NCBI GenBank assembly: GCA_944383925.1
Contig: CALWRM010000153.1
Location: forward strand, 1 to 33,898
Length of the DNA: 33,898 nucleotides
DNA from: an uncultured Clostridia bacterium
Lineage (GTDB): Bacteria; Bacillota; Clostridia; Christensenellales; UBA1750
Reading direction: 5' to 3'
The notes below the pieces were generated by a model. It saw nothing but the letters and a program-made list of their open reading frames with translations. It was not told the DNA's origin and did no database searches. A program made the translations under genes and the position numbers. Of this stretch, positions 1 through 8,510 are shown in pieces. The first letter of the stretch is position 1; each line of letters opens with the position of its first letter.

Positions 1-430
1 TTGGGCCGGAACGGCTCGCCCTGGCGAGGGCCCGGAAACGGCGACCTGCCCCCGCCCCCGCCTTTCTGGGCCGGAGCGACGCGCCCCGGGGGGGCCGTAC
101 CAGCAACAGCAAAATTTTGGGCCGGAACGGCTCGCCCCGGCGGGGACCCGGAAACGGCGGCCTTCCTCCACCCCGGCCTTTCTGGGCCGGAACGGCTCGC
201 CCTGGCGGGGGCCCGGACACGGCGACCTTCCTCCGCCCCGGCCTTTCTGGGCCGGAACGACTCGCCCTGGCGGGGGGTTTCTGGCTCTGGCCTTTTCTGG
301 CCCGGCCTTTCCTGGGCCGGAATGGCTCGCCCTGGCGGGGGGCTGGCCCCTGCCTTTCTTTTGCCGGGACAGCTCGCCCCGGCGGGGGGTTTTCTGGCCC
401 CGCTTTTCCTGGGCCGGAACGGCTCGTTTC
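1..430. repeat. GC-rich tandem array, about 65-bp period
   Basis: The motif GGGCCGGAACGGCTCGCC or a close variant begins near 3, 68, 119, 184, 249, 314, about 363 (degenerate) and 411. Four of the intervals are exactly 65 bp and the others are about 50 bp, so units have been gained and partly deleted. The period is not a multiple of three, and several frames stay open only because the DNA is GC-rich and stop-poor, so I do not call a protein here. The array continues past the left edge of the window. It lies downstream of the PHP gene. Nothing recognisable is seen in 430-559. Confidence 0.85.
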
Positions 431-559
431 GGCGGGGTCGAGGACGGCGGGCTTCCGTCGGGGCCGAGGCACAGCGCGGCGGCCCAGCGTCTCCGCGCCG
501 GACCGCCGCGCATCGCGTCCTCGCTCGCCCCCGGCGGGCGGATCGCCGGCCTCCCGGGC

Positions 560-1264
560 CTAAACCCGGCGCTCCACGCCCCTTTCCCGCTGAAAGCAGC
601 GGTGCCGCCCCTGGCGCAGCAGCTCGGCCAAGGCCTTGCCGTCCCGGGCGTAGGGGGCCAGGATTCCGGCCGCGCCCGCGTCGCCCAGCTGGTGCACGTC
701 CGAGCCGGCCACGCGCAGCAGGCCGTTCTCCCGGGCAAAGGCCAGCGCCCGGTCGTTGTGGCTGTCGTGGCGGGGGTTGGCGTTGACCACCTCCACCCCG
801 TCCATGCACGCCGCGGGCATGCAGCGCAGGTATTCCCGAAAGGGATGGGCCTGGAACAACAGCCCGCCGGCCTGGCGCACCAGGGATAGGGTGCGGTTCA
901 GGGGCAGGAAACAGGGGCAATCCATCTCCCCCAGCTCCTCCTGGGTCAGGCCGTAGATCAAAAAGTCCTCCATGCCAAAGACGTTGCGCAGTTCCAGGGC
1001 CGGCAGCACCAACAGGCCCAGCCGCCGCCCTTCCTCCGCAGCCGCGCGATAGCCGGCGAAAAAGTCCTCCAGCCGGCTCCGGTAGGCCGGGCCGCGCTGG
1101 CAACCGTCGAAAAACTCCGGGTCAAAGTGGTCCGTCACCACCAGCGCGTCGTACCCCGCCTCCTTCACCTGGCGCACCATCTGGGCCGCCGGCATCTTGG
1201 CGCAGCGGCTGATCTCCGCCGTGTGGGCGTGGGGTTCGTAGCGCAGCAGCCTCTTCTCCTGCAT
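560..1264 (-). CDS. PHP-domain metal-dependent phosphoesterase
   Basis: This 234-residue protein belongs to the PHP superfamily of metal-dependent phosphoesterases. The metal-binding signature is visible in order: H12-A-H14 (PHAHT), D45-H46 (VTDHFD), E91 (ALELRN), H140 (FQAHPF) and D189-V-H191 (GSDVH). The length fits stand-alone PHP proteins. There is no polymerase or histidinol-phosphatase extension, so the substrate is unknown; a nucleotide or sugar phosphate is only an inference. The gene starts 18 bp after the MalY-type lyase stop and is probably cotranscribed with it. A purine-rich GGAAAGGG lies a little upstream of the ATG. It could instead be annotated as a histidinol-phosphatase-like protein, but the neighbours give no support for histidine synthesis. 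Confidence 0.85.
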   Translation of the reverse strand: MQEKRLLRYEPHAHTAEISRCAKMPAAQMVRQVKEAGYDALVVTDHFDPEFFDGCQRGPAYRSRLEDFFAGYRAAAEEGRRLGLLVLPALELRNVFGMEDFLIYGLTQEELGEMDCPCFLPLNRTLSLVRQAGGLLFQAHPFREYLRCMPAACMDGVEVVNANPRHDSHNDRALAFARENGLLRVAGSDVHQLGDAGAAGILAPYARDGKALAELLRQGRHRCFQRERGVERRV

Positions 1265-1282
1265 GCGGCCCGCCCTTTCCGC

Positions 1283-2449
1283 CTAGCGGCAAACGCTCTG
1301 GATGCGGCCCAGGGCCTCCTGCAGGGTCGTGGCGGGACAGGCCAGGTTCAGGCGCATGTAGCCCTCGCCCAGGGCGCCGTAATCCGTGCCGCGGTTGAGC
1401 ATCACCTTGGCCTTTTCCAGCAGGATCTTGTCGATCTGCTCGCAGGTGGGCGCCAGGGCGCGCATGTCCGCATAGACCAGATAGGTGCCTTGGGGCGTCA
1501 GGGCTGGCAAACCCATGGCGTTGAGCGCCTGCACGGCCAGGTCGCGGTTCCTTTCCAGCACGTACAGCAGGGTGTCCATCCATTCGTCGCACTGGGTGTA
1601 GGCCGCCGTGGTGGCGCACACGGCCAGCATGTTGCCGCCGCCCATGCCCATGGCGCTGGCCTGGTCCTGCAGCTTCTTGCGCAGCTCCTCATCGGGGCAT
1701 ACGAGGGTGGAATGCTTCAGGCCCGCGATGTTGAAGGACTTGGTGGCCGAAACCGCCGCCACAACGCCGGTCTGCGTGCCGGGCAGGCTCAGCAGGGGCA
1801 CGTGCGTGTGGCCGGTAAACACAAAGTCGCAGTGGATCTCGTCCACGGCCAACAGCACGCCGTGCTTCTTGCAAAGGGCCAGCACCTGCTCCAGGGCCTC
1901 GCGCTTCCACACGCGGCCGGAGGGGTTGTGGGGAGAGCAGAGCAGCATCAGCTTGCAGCCGGGCAGCTTCTTGTCCAGGTCCTCAAAGTCCATCTCCCAA
2001 TCCTCGCCGGTGAAGCGAAGGGGGTTTTCCACCAGCTGGCGGCCCTTGCTGCGCTTGACCACGGAAAAGAAGGGGCCGTAGACGGGCGTCTGGATCAGCA
2101 CCTTGTCGCCGGGCTCGGTGAAGGCCTGCACGCTCAGCAGCAGCGAATCCACCACGCCCGGGGTGAAGAGCATCTGCTCCTTCTCGATGGTCCAGCCATG
2201 GCGGCGCTTGTAAAAACCGCTCACGGCCTGGTAGTCCTTTTCGTCCATGTGGGTGTAGCCGAAGGCCGGGTGCTTGGCCCGCGCCTCAATGGCCTGGACG
2301 ATGGCCGGCGCGCAGGGGAAGTCCATGTCCGCCACCCAAAGGGGCAGCACGCCCTTGGGCGGCGCGTCCCATTTCTGGCTGTTGGTGCCCGTGCGGTCCA
2401 GCCCCACGTCAAAGCCGTAGCGCTTGATCCTGCTCTCCATGCTTTCCAT
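1283..2449 (-). CDS. MalY/PatB-type PLP-dependent C-S lyase / aminotransferase
   Basis: This 388-residue fold-type I PLP enzyme resembles the MalY/PatB group, whose members cleave cystathionine or other cysteine conjugates (beta C-S lyases). The N-terminus carries the family motif RTGTNSQKWD. Cofactor residues are visible: Y124, N175 in SPHNPSGRVW, D203 in AVDEIHCD and the Schiff-base lysine K237 in SATKSFNIAG. The start at 2449 has an AGGTGGAG ribosome-binding site 7 bp upstream. A TTGACA promoter lies about 85 bp upstream, making this the first gene of a two-gene unit with the PHP gene. MalY in E. coli also has a regulatory role; nothing here tests that. The exact substrate is undetermined. 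Confidence 0.9.
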   Translation of the reverse strand: MESMESRIKRYGFDVGLDRTGTNSQKWDAPPKGVLPLWVADMDFPCAPAIVQAIEARAKHPAFGYTHMDEKDYQAVSGFYKRRHGWTIEKEQMLFTPGVVDSLLLSVQAFTEPGDKVLIQTPVYGPFFSVVKRSKGRQLVENPLRFTGEDWEMDFEDLDKKLPGCKLMLLCSPHNPSGRVWKREALEQVLALCKKHGVLLAVDEIHCDFVFTGHTHVPLLSLPGTQTGVVAAVSATKSFNIAGLKHSTLVCPDEELRKKLQDQASAMGMGGGNMLAVCATTAAYTQCDEWMDTLLYVLERNRDLAVQALNAMGLPALTPQGTYLVYADMRALAPTCEQIDKILLEKAKVMLNRGTDYGALGEGYMRLNLACPATTLQEALGRIQSVCR

Positions 2450-2533
2450 TGTGTCTCTCCACCTTTGTCTGTATTTCGCCTCGGACCCGGCGCCGGAGAA
2501 GGGAAGCCCTCGGGCGCAGGGCAGTTTGTTTTT

Positions 2534-2562
2534 AGTTTAGCTCCAAAGGCCGCGCTTGTCAA
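2534..2562 (-). promoter_or_regulatory. Sigma-A-type promoter for the lyase-PHP operon
   Basis: On the minus strand TTGACA (2557-2562) and TAAACT (2534-2539) are separated by exactly 17 bp. The predicted start is near 2527, leaving a leader of about 75 nt. The 145-bp tandem array begins immediately upstream of the -35 element, so array DNA abuts the promoter. Confidence 0.75.
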
Positions 2563-2599
2563 ATGAAGTCGAGGCCGCGCGCCCGCCCCCTGCCCAGGG

Positions 2600-3725
2600 A
2601 CGCGGGAAGAACGCGCCCCCCGCCTTCGAAAAGGGAAACGGGCCGCCACCCCGGCCTTTTCGACGGGAAGCAAACCGGGCCCTTTCGGCCTTCCCAACGG
2701 AATTCAAACCCGCCCTCGGCCTTCGAAAAGGGAAACGGGCCCGCATCCGGCCTTTTCAACGGAACACAAGCCCGCAACCGCCCTTCGAAAAGGGAAACAG
2801 GCCGCGCCACGGCCTTTTCAACGGGGAGCAAGCCTTTCCCAATGGAATTCGAATCCGCCCTCGGCCTTCCCAAAGGGAAGCGGGCCCGCATCCGGCCTTT
2901 TCAACGGAACGCAAGCCCGCAACCGGCCTTCTCAAAGGAAACAGGCCGCGCCTCGGCCTTCCTAAGGGGAAACAAATCAGGCCCTCGCGGCCTTCCCAAT
3001 GGGAAGCGGGCCCGCAATCCGCCCTTCCCAAAGGAAAACATGCCGGACGCACCTGCACCTTCGCAAAGGGAACGCAGGCCGCTGCCCCGGCCTTCCCGAC
3101 GGGAAGCAAACCAGGCCCTTTCGGCCTTCCCAGCGGAATTCGGGCACGCCCTCGGCCTTCCCAACGGGAAGCGGGCCCGCCATTGGCATTTTCAAAGGAA
3201 CGCAAACCCACAACCGCCCTTCTCAAAGGAAACAGGCCGCGCCACGGCCTTTTCATCGGGGAGAAAACCATTCCCAACGGAATTCAAACCCGCCCTGGAC
3301 TTCCCCACCGGGAAACGGGCCCGCATCCGGCCTTTTCAACGGAACGCAAACCCACAACCGCCCTTCTCAAAGGAAACAGGCCGCGCCATGGCCTTTTCAA
3401 CGGGGAGCAAACCTTTCCCAATGGAATTCGAATCCGCCCTTGGCCTTCCCAACGGGAAACGGGCCCGCATCCGGCCTTTTCAACGGAACGCAAGCCCGCA
3501 ATCCGCCCTTCCCAAAGGGAAACGGGCCCGCGCCCAGGCCCTCCCAACGGGAAGCAAACCTTTCCCAGCGGAATTCGAGCCCGCCCTCGGCCTTCCAACC
3601 CCAACCGGCATTTTCAACGGATCACAAACCCACATCCGGCCTTCCCAATGGGAAACGGGCCGCGTCCAGGCCCTCCCAACGGGAAGCAAACCTTTCCCAA
3701 CGGAATTCGGGCCCGCGCCCGCCTT
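2600..3725. repeat. Higher-order tandem array, about 145-bp period
   Basis: This stretch has no believable gene and is made of variant copies of a unit of about 145 bp. A marker GGAATTC begins at 2699, 2844, 3135, 3279, 3423, 3570 and 3702; the gaps are 145, 291 (two units), 144, 144, 147 and 132 bp. Each unit holds several short imperfect sub-repeats such as CCTTCCCAACGGGAAGC, CCTTTTCAACGGAACGCAA and CCTTCTCAAAGGAAACAGG. Many are small palindromes of the form CTTCCC-AAC-GGGAAG. All three plus frames stay open for hundreds of codons, which reflects composition rather than coding: the period changes frame between units. It fills the gap between the oxidoreductase terminator and the lyase promoter. 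Confidence 0.85.
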
Positions 3726-3735
3726 CGCGCAAGGA

Positions 3736-3760
3736 AAGGGCCGGCTGCGCGCCGGCCCTT
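3736..3760 (-). terminator. Intrinsic terminator after the oxidoreductase
   Basis: A perfect 10-bp stem, AAGGGCCGGC with GCCGGCCCTT, and a 5-nt loop lie 8 bp beyond the oxidoreductase stop. On the minus strand it is followed by a T-rich but interrupted tail (TCCTT). Confidence 0.75.
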
Positions 3761-3767
3761 TTCCCTT

Positions 3768-4907
3768 TCATTCCTCCGCCGCCACGAAGCCGCCCCTGCG
3801 CTCCGAAAGGTAGCAAAGGTCCAGCAGCCTCTGCACGTAGGCCCCCTCCTCCAGGGACGGGCTCGGCCGCGCGCCCCGGAAGTAGCAGTCCAGAAAGCTG
3901 TAATAGCAGTGCATGTGGGCCCGGGCCCAGCCGATGGCGTTTTTCGGCGGCAGGAAGGCGCCGCCGGGGGCCGGGTAGTCCTGAATGGTCTCCAGCCGCT
4001 GCCAGCCGCGCTCGCCGCCGTACAGCCCGCCGGGCCGGGTGTTGTCGTAAAAGTAGAGCCAGTTGGGGTCCATCAAGTTGAAGCGCAGGGCGCCCTTGTC
4101 GCCGCAAAGCTCCACCGTAAAGCCGTCGGAGGCGCCAGTGGCCACCTTGGAAACCTCCACCAGGCCCTGGGCGCCGTTTTGCAGGCGCAGCAGCAGATAG
4201 CTGGCGTCCTCGCCCAGGCGCTCGATCCGGCCGCCGCCCTTGCGGGGCCTGGAGGCATACAGGGTCTGGTTGCGGCAACAGAGGCTTTCCACGGGGCCGG
4301 CCAGGTGCACCAGCATGTCCAGGGCGTGGGAGCCCAGGTCCAGCAGCACGCCGCCGCCGCAGATCTGCCTGTCGCTCTTCCAATTGACGGGCCTTTCCTC
4401 GTCCACGGAACCGGAATGCAGGTACTGGATGCGGAAGTTCAGCAGCTTGCCCAGCCGCCCCTCCTCCACCAGCTGCTTTGCCCGCAGGGCGCAGGGAAAG
4501 AAGCGGTTGTGAAAGGCCACCTGGGCCATCCGCCCCGCCCCGGCGGCGGCCACCCGGGCCGCGCTCGGCCCGTCCACGGACACGGGCTTGTCCAGATACA
4601 CCGCCTTGCCGGCCGCAAAGGCCTGCAGCGCCATCTGCTCGTGCAGGGCGTTGGGCGTGCAGATGGACACCACGTCCACCCCCGGCAGGGCCAGCAGCTC
4701 CTCAAAGCTGTCGCAGGCCCGCGCAAAGCCCAGCTCCTCCTGGGCCATTTTTGCGTTTTCCACATGTCCCGAGCACACCGCCCGAAGCACCGGCCGAAAT
4801 GGCAGCCCCTCGTAAAACAAGGGAATGTTCAGCGCCGCGTAGGCGTGGGTGCGGCCCATGAAGCCCCAACCCGCGATGCCGATGCCAATCGGCCTTTTTT
4901 TCGTCAT
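3768..4907 (-). CDS. Gfo/Idh/MocA-family oxidoreductase
   Basis: This 379-residue NAD(P)-dependent dehydrogenase is of the Gfo/Idh/MocA type, usually acting on sugars, inositols or related polyols. The N-terminal Rossmann domain has a glycine-rich loop (GIGIAGWGFMG, residues 8-18), and DKPVS at 106-110 matches the conserved EKP-type catalytic lysine motif. GGGVLLDLGSHALD (184-197) supplies the D and H of the substrate domain. I chose the ATG at 4907 because GGAAGGAGA lies 6 bp upstream. The longer reading frame to 4952 would run into the asnS terminator hairpin. No promoter is evident between asnS and this gene, so transcription may come from read-through. The substrate is unknown. Confidence 0.88.
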   Translation of the reverse strand: MTKKRPIGIGIAGWGFMGRTHAYAALNIPLFYEGLPFRPVLRAVCSGHVENAKMAQEELGFARACDSFEELLALPGVDVVSICTPNALHEQMALQAFAAGKAVYLDKPVSVDGPSAARVAAAGAGRMAQVAFHNRFFPCALRAKQLVEEGRLGKLLNFRIQYLHSGSVDEERPVNWKSDRQICGGGVLLDLGSHALDMLVHLAGPVESLCCRNQTLYASRPRKGGGRIERLGEDASYLLLRLQNGAQGLVEVSKVATGASDGFTVELCGDKGALRFNLMDPNWLYFYDNTRPGGLYGGERGWQRLETIQDYPAPGGAFLPPKNAIGWARAHMHCYYSFLDCYFRGARPSPSLEEGAYVQRLLDLCYLSERRGGFVAAEE

Positions 4908-4931
4908 CTGGATTCTCCTTCCCCTTTGGAA

Positions 4932-4969
4932 AAGGGGCCGGACGAAGCGCATGGCCCGTCCGGCCCCTT
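4932..4969 (-). terminator. Intrinsic terminator of asnS
   Basis: A perfect 13-bp inverted repeat (4932-4944 with 4957-4969, AAGGGGCCGGACG and its complement) with a 12-nt loop is followed on the minus strand by TTTCC. It sits between the asnS stop and the oxidoreductase start. Confidence 0.75.
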
Positions 4970-5008
4970 GATCGACTTCACAACGGATCTTGTCGCAACG
5001 TCCCCTGG

Positions 5009-6400
5009 TTAGAACTCGGCGTTCTTGGTGGTTCTGGGGAAGGGAAGCACGTCGCGGATGTTGTTCACGCCCGTCAGGTACATCACCAGGCGCTCAAAGC
5101 CGATGCCAAAGCCCGCGTGCTTCACGCCGCCAAAGCGGCGCAGGTCCAGATACCACCAATAGTCCTCCTTCTTCAGGCCCAGCTCGTCCATGCGCTGTTC
5201 CAGCAGCTCCAGCCGCTCCTCCCTCTGGGAGCCGCCGATCAGCTCGCCGATGCCCGGCACCAGCATGTCCATGGCGGCCACGGTGCGGCCGTCGTCGTTT
5301 TGGCGCATGTAGAAGGCCTTGATCTCCTTGGGATAGTCGGTGACGAACACCGGCCTGCCAAAGGTGGTCTCGGATAGATAGCGCTCGTGCTCGGTCTGCA
5401 GGTCGCAGCCCCAGTAGGCCTTGTATTCGAAGGCGTCGTTGTTCTTTTCCAGAATTTTGACGGCCTCGGTGTAGCTCACGCGGGCAAAGTCCGCGTCCTT
5501 CACCCGTTGCAGCCTCTCCAGCAGGCCCTTATCCACAAACTGGTTCAGGAAGGCCAGCTCCTCCGGGGCCTTTTCCATCACATAGCCGATGATGTGCTTG
5601 ATCAGGCCCTCGGCCAGCTCCATGTTGTCGGCCAGGTCGGCAAAGGCGATCTCCGGCTCGATCATCCAAAATTCGGCGGCATGCCTGGGCGTGAAGGAGT
5701 TCTCCGCCCGGAAGGTGGGGCCGAAGGTGTAGATGTTCTGGAAGGCCATGGCGAAGCACTCGCCGTTGAGCTGGCCGGAAACGGTCAGGTTGGCGGGCTT
5801 GCCGAAGAAATCCTGGGAAAAATCCACCTCGCCGTCCTGCGTCAGGGGCGGGTTCTTGGCGTCCAGCGTGGTCACGCGGAACATCTCGCCCGCGCCCTCG
5901 CAGTCGCTGGCCGTGATCAGCGGGGTGTGCACGTAGACGAAGTCCCGATCCTGGAAGTAGCAGTGGATGGCGTGGGCCGCCAGGGAGCGGATGCGAAACA
6001 CCGCCGAATATAGGTTGGTGCGGGGCCGCAGGTGGGCGATGGTGCGCAGGTATTCCACGCTGTGGCGCTTCTTCTGCAGGGGATAGTCCGCCGGGCAGCT
6101 GCCCTCCACCACCAGAACGTCCGCCTTCAGCTCAAAGGGCTGCTTCATGCCCGGGGTCAGCACCAGCTCGCCCTCCACGGTCACGGCCGTGCCCACGTTC
6201 AGCTTCACGGCCTCCTTGAAGTTCGCAAGCCGGCCCTCCTCCGCCACCACCTGCAGGTTGCGGAAATAGGTTCCGTCGTTGAGCTCAATAAAGCCGAAGC
6301 TCTTGACGTCCCGCGCGGTGCGCACCCAGCCGGAAACCCGGCGCCGGCCGGCGGCTTCGTCCATCCGGGTATACAATTGGCGTATGCTCGTACGCTCCAT
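5009..6400 (-). CDS. asnS: Asparagine--tRNA ligase
   Basis: This cytoplasmic class II aminoacyl-tRNA synthetase charges tRNA-Asn with asparagine. An N-terminal OB-fold anticodon-binding domain ([20 protein letters not shown]) precedes the catalytic core. Motif 2 appears as [21 protein letters not shown] and motif 3 as [13 protein letters not shown] followed by [11 protein letters not shown]. The length of 463 residues is typical. Two further in-frame ATGs lie upstream, but GGGAGGA sits 9 bp before the ATG at 6400 and directly against the preceding one, so I use 6400. It has its own promoter with a leader of about 45 nt, too short for a T-box. The product suggests direct Asn charging rather than sole reliance on GatCAB. 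Confidence 0.96.
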   Translation of the reverse strand: MERTSIRQLYTRMDEAAGRRRVSGWVRTARDVKSFGFIELNDGTYFRNLQVVAEEGRLANFKEAVKLNVGTAVTVEGELVLTPGMKQPFELKADVLVVEGSCPADYPLQKKRHSVEYLRTIAHLRPRTNLYSAVFRIRSLAAHAIHCYFQDRDFVYVHTPLITASDCEGAGEMFRVTTLDAKNPPLTQDGEVDFSQDFFGKPANLTVSGQLNGECFAMAFQNIYTFGPTFRAENSFTPRHAAEFWMIEPEIAFADLADNMELAEGLIKHIIGYVMEKAPEELAFLNQFVDKGLLERLQRVKDADFARVSYTEAVKILEKNNDAFEYKAYWGCDLQTEHERYLSETTFGRPVFVTDYPKEIKAFYMRQNDDGRTVAAMDMLVPGIGELIGGSQREERLELLEQRMDELGLKKEDYWWYLDLRRFGGVKHAGFGIGFERLVMYLTGVNNIRDVLPFPRTTKNAEF

Positions 6401-6450
6401 TTGTTCCATTCCTCCCATGCGTTTGAAAAAGCCCTCCGGCTTTTTTCCAT

Positions 6451-6479
6451 AGTATAGCATTTTGTCCGGCGCATTGGAA
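6451..6479 (-). promoter_or_regulatory. Promoter of asnS, extended -10
   Basis: On the minus strand TTCCAA (6474-6479), a 17-bp spacer and TGCTATACT (-10 at 6451-6456, with TG extension) lie upstream of asnS. The -35 is poor and the TGC extension probably compensates. The gyr operon promoter has the same arrangement. Confidence 0.6.
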
Positions 6480-6563
6480 TACTAGATTCCCAAGGGACAA
6501 AGCCCTTTTGTCCCCAAAGCCCCCGTCCCAACCCCGCCCGCGCAAAAAGGAGGCGCCTTCCCC

Positions 6564-7478
6564 ATGCCCCATAGCGTCTACCTCAGTTGCGAGGCGCCCG
6601 GCTTGTTGCTGGCCAACGGCCGCTGCCTGGGCAGCCTACAGCCCCAAGGCCCGCATCCCACCAGGCGCGTGTGCCTGCAGGGAGAGGCCTTTCTCCAATT
6701 TTTCCCCTTCAGCCAGGCCGCTATGCCCAGCTGCCTGCGGTTTTTTTCCGGCCCCCAGGGACCGGCCGTCCAGGGCGGCCTGCTGCGGCTCTGGCCCGGC
6801 GGCCAGCTGGAGCTGCGCTTCGGCGCCCCGGAACCCCCGCGGCAGGAAGACCTCCCCACCCTCCTGGCCAAGTCCTTCCTGCAAAGCGTCGCCGGCGGCC
6901 TGCGCGCCTCCGCCCTGCTGGCCCTCAGCCAGAACCTGTTGGCCTGCGTGGACTTCGACGGCCTGCGCGCCTTCCTTGGCCCCTTCTCCGGCTTTGAAAC
7001 CGCCCGCTTCGTCCCCCCGGGCGAGGGCGGCCTCACCTTGGCCGTCTACCAGGACGAAGGCCCCGGGCGCTGCCTCCGCCGCCTCCGCCTACTTTCCTTT
7101 GACTTCGTGAACCAGCAGGGCGACCTGCGCATCGACGACCTGCGCGCCTACGTCGGATCCCAACCCCCCGCTCTCCCCAGCCCGGGGTTCGCCAAGGGGG
7201 CCTCCCCCTTGGCCGCAGGGGTCCGGGGGCCGCGTAGGCCCCCGGCTTCCCCCTTCCCCCGCGCGCGCAGGTCCCCGGGTTCCCCCCCTTCCATACAAAA
7301 GAAGGGAACCCGCCACCAGCGAGTCCCCTTCTTGCGTTCCCCTCTATCCATCTACGCGCCCTTGCGGCCGGACATCCGGCCGGGAATCAGGTTCCAAAGC
7401 CCCAGGCTCAGCCAGCCCAGGCTCAGCGTCAGCGCGTCCATGTTTCCATTGCCAAAGAGCAGGCTGTTGTACAAATAG
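6564..7478 (+). CDS. Hypothetical protein with run-on C-terminus
   Basis: I do not recognise this 304-codon gene. AAGGAGG lies 10 bp before the ATG. Residues 1 to about 197 read like a real protein, with a hydrophobic-aromatic N-terminus (VYLSCEAPGLLL) and no obvious signal peptide or transmembrane helix. After about residue 199 the frame enters a GC-rich double hairpin repeat (7191-7246), becomes Pro/Arg/Ser-rich, and then runs antisense through the terminator and last 127 bp of the convergent membrane-protein gene. The original stop was probably lost when the repeat arrived, so the true C-terminus may lie near 7160. It is divergent from asnS. A small hairpin (GGGACAAA with TTTGTCCC, 6494-6514) lies in the shared upstream region. 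Confidence 0.55.
   Translation: MPHSVYLSCEAPGLLLANGRCLGSLQPQGPHPTRRVCLQGEAFLQFFPFSQAAMPSCLRFFSGPQGPAVQGGLLRLWPGGQLELRFGAPEPPRQEDLPTLLAKSFLQSVAGGLRASALLALSQNLLACVDFDGLRAFLGPFSGFETARFVPPGEGGLTLAVYQDEGPGRCLRRLRLLSFDFVNQQGDLRIDDLRAYVGSQPPALPSPGFAKGASPLAAGVRGPRRPPASPFPRARRSPGSPPSIQKKGTRHQRVPFLRSPLSIYAPLRPDIRPGIRFQSPRLSQPRLSVSASMFPLPKSRLLYK
7191..7246. repeat. Double-hairpin GC repeat
   Basis: Two perfect inverted repeats stand side by side: CCAAGGGGG-CCT-CCCCCTTGG (7192-7212) and CCGGGGGCC-GCGTA-GGCCCCCGG (7223-7245), joined by GCAGGGGTC. The second half resembles the GGGGTCCGGGGGC part of the dispersed repeat found at 14.5-15.3 kb and 17.4 kb. Confidence 0.7.
7299..7333 (-). terminator. Intrinsic terminator of the membrane-protein gene
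   Basis: The 8-bp outer stem AAGAAGGG/CCCTTCTT (7299-7306 with 7326-7333) continues into a second paired block (ACTCGC/GCGGGT on the minus strand) and is followed by TTGT. It lies about 20 bp past the stop of the leftward gene. Confidence 0.7.
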
Positions 7479-8263
7479 CTGATCGCCAGGTTCCTCTGTT
7501 CCACCCCCTGCTGGGAGAAGCCGCCAAAGCCTCGGCTGTAGATGTACAGCACGAGCCCCAGCGCGCCCAGCGCCGCCAGCGTCCAGGCCGTCCGCCGGTT
7601 CCATCCCCGGCAGCTCCAACCCGCCAGCAGCGCCGCCGCCAGCGCCAGCGCCCAGCAAACCAGGTTCGCCACCAGCTTGTTGCGCTCCACCGTCCCCGCA
7701 TCCATGCTCGATTGCATCGCCCAGCGCACCAGCCACCCCTGCACAAAGCCCGCCGCCAGCAGCAGCAGCGACGCCGCCAAGGGCCACAGCGCTCCCTTCC
7801 AGGCAAAGCCCCGCCGCCCCTCTGGACGGCACAGGCCCTCGATCAGGCAGAGCAGCAGCAGGCCCCCATAGGTGCAGCTCAGCGCGTCCGGCTGGATCCA
7901 CTTGGCAAAGTCGCTGCGATCCTGGGGATAGATCCCATAGACCAGCGGCGCGCGGCTCAGCAGCAGCGCCAGCAACCCCAGCGCCAGGGCCGGAACCAGC
8001 TCCAGCGCCCGCGCCCTGGGCCGCACCCCCATCAGGTACAGCCCCAGCCCCATCAGCAGCCCCAGCACCGCCATCGAGGGCGAGGCCATGGTCTGCAGGG
8101 CCTCCAGGCTGCCGTCAAAGTCCTCCGGCAGGAAGGTCCTCCTGGTCAAAAACAACAGGAAGAACCCGCAAACCGCCAGCAACAACACGCCAAGTACCGG
8201 CAATATAAAGGACATGGATTTTTGAAGTTCCTTACCTTTTTCGCCCTGTATCGTTGCTTTCAT
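7352..8263 (-). CDS. Hypothetical polytopic membrane protein
   Basis: This 303-residue integral membrane protein of unknown function starts at 8263, where AAGGAGG lies 8 bp before the ATG. After a short cytoplasmic N-terminus there are about seven hydrophobic segments, beginning with SFILPVLGVLLLAVCGFFLL near residue 18. Later segments include GLLMGLGLYLMGV, LVPALALGLLALLL, LWPLAASLLLLAAGFV, LVCWALALAAALLAG and TLAALGALGLVLYIY. No catalytic or transporter signature is visible. The nearest clear promoter is the consensus one at 8839-8867, which would give a leader of about 570 nt containing the broken signal-peptide gene. The 3' end overlaps the convergent run-on gene at 7352-7478. Confidence 0.8.
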   Translation of the reverse strand: MKATIQGEKGKELQKSMSFILPVLGVLLLAVCGFFLLFLTRRTFLPEDFDGSLEALQTMASPSMAVLGLLMGLGLYLMGVRPRARALELVPALALGLLALLLSRAPLVYGIYPQDRSDFAKWIQPDALSCTYGGLLLLCLIEGLCRPEGRRGFAWKGALWPLAASLLLLAAGFVQGWLVRWAMQSSMDAGTVERNKLVANLVCWALALAAALLAGWSCRGWNRRTAWTLAALGALGLVLYIYSRGFGGFSQQGVEQRNLAISYLYNSLLFGNGNMDALTLSLGWLSLGLWNLIPGRMSGRKGA

Positions 8264-8510
8264 CCAGGTTTCCTCCTTTTCGTCATCCGCTCCTTGCACA
8301 TAAGAAGTTACAAAAAACCGAACCGCCACCGGAAAACCGCGCAGTAACTTGGGCGTCAAGCGCAGGGTTATGTCCGACTGGGAACCAAGATACTACAGGC
8401 AGCTCCAGTAGAATGGACGCTTCCACCAACAAGGGACTGGCAATTTCCGGCATCCCCTCCGGCTGCGGCATTGACTTTTCCTTGCCCTCTATCCATTCTT
8501 CATTCTACCG

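Noticed and set aside
1-786. Open frames of about 150-260 codons in the 65-bp array
   Set aside because: The repeat period is not a multiple of three, composition is extreme (Pro, Arg, Gly), and the right part is antisense to the PHP gene.
1-3725. CRISPR array
   Set aside because: Units are 65 or 145 bp and are divergent throughout, with no constant short repeat alternating with unique spacers, and no cas genes are present.
2556-5012. Very long plus-strand open frame (over 800 codons) across the 145-bp array and the oxidoreductase
   Set aside because: All three plus frames are open through the array because of GC-rich stop-poor repeats, the period shifts frame, and the rest is antisense to a clear oxidoreductase gene.
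8283-8471. Leftward 62-codon frame between the secreted-peptide pseudogene and the membrane protein
   Set aside because: It has no ribosome-binding site, overlaps the leader of the membrane protein and has no recognisable domain.
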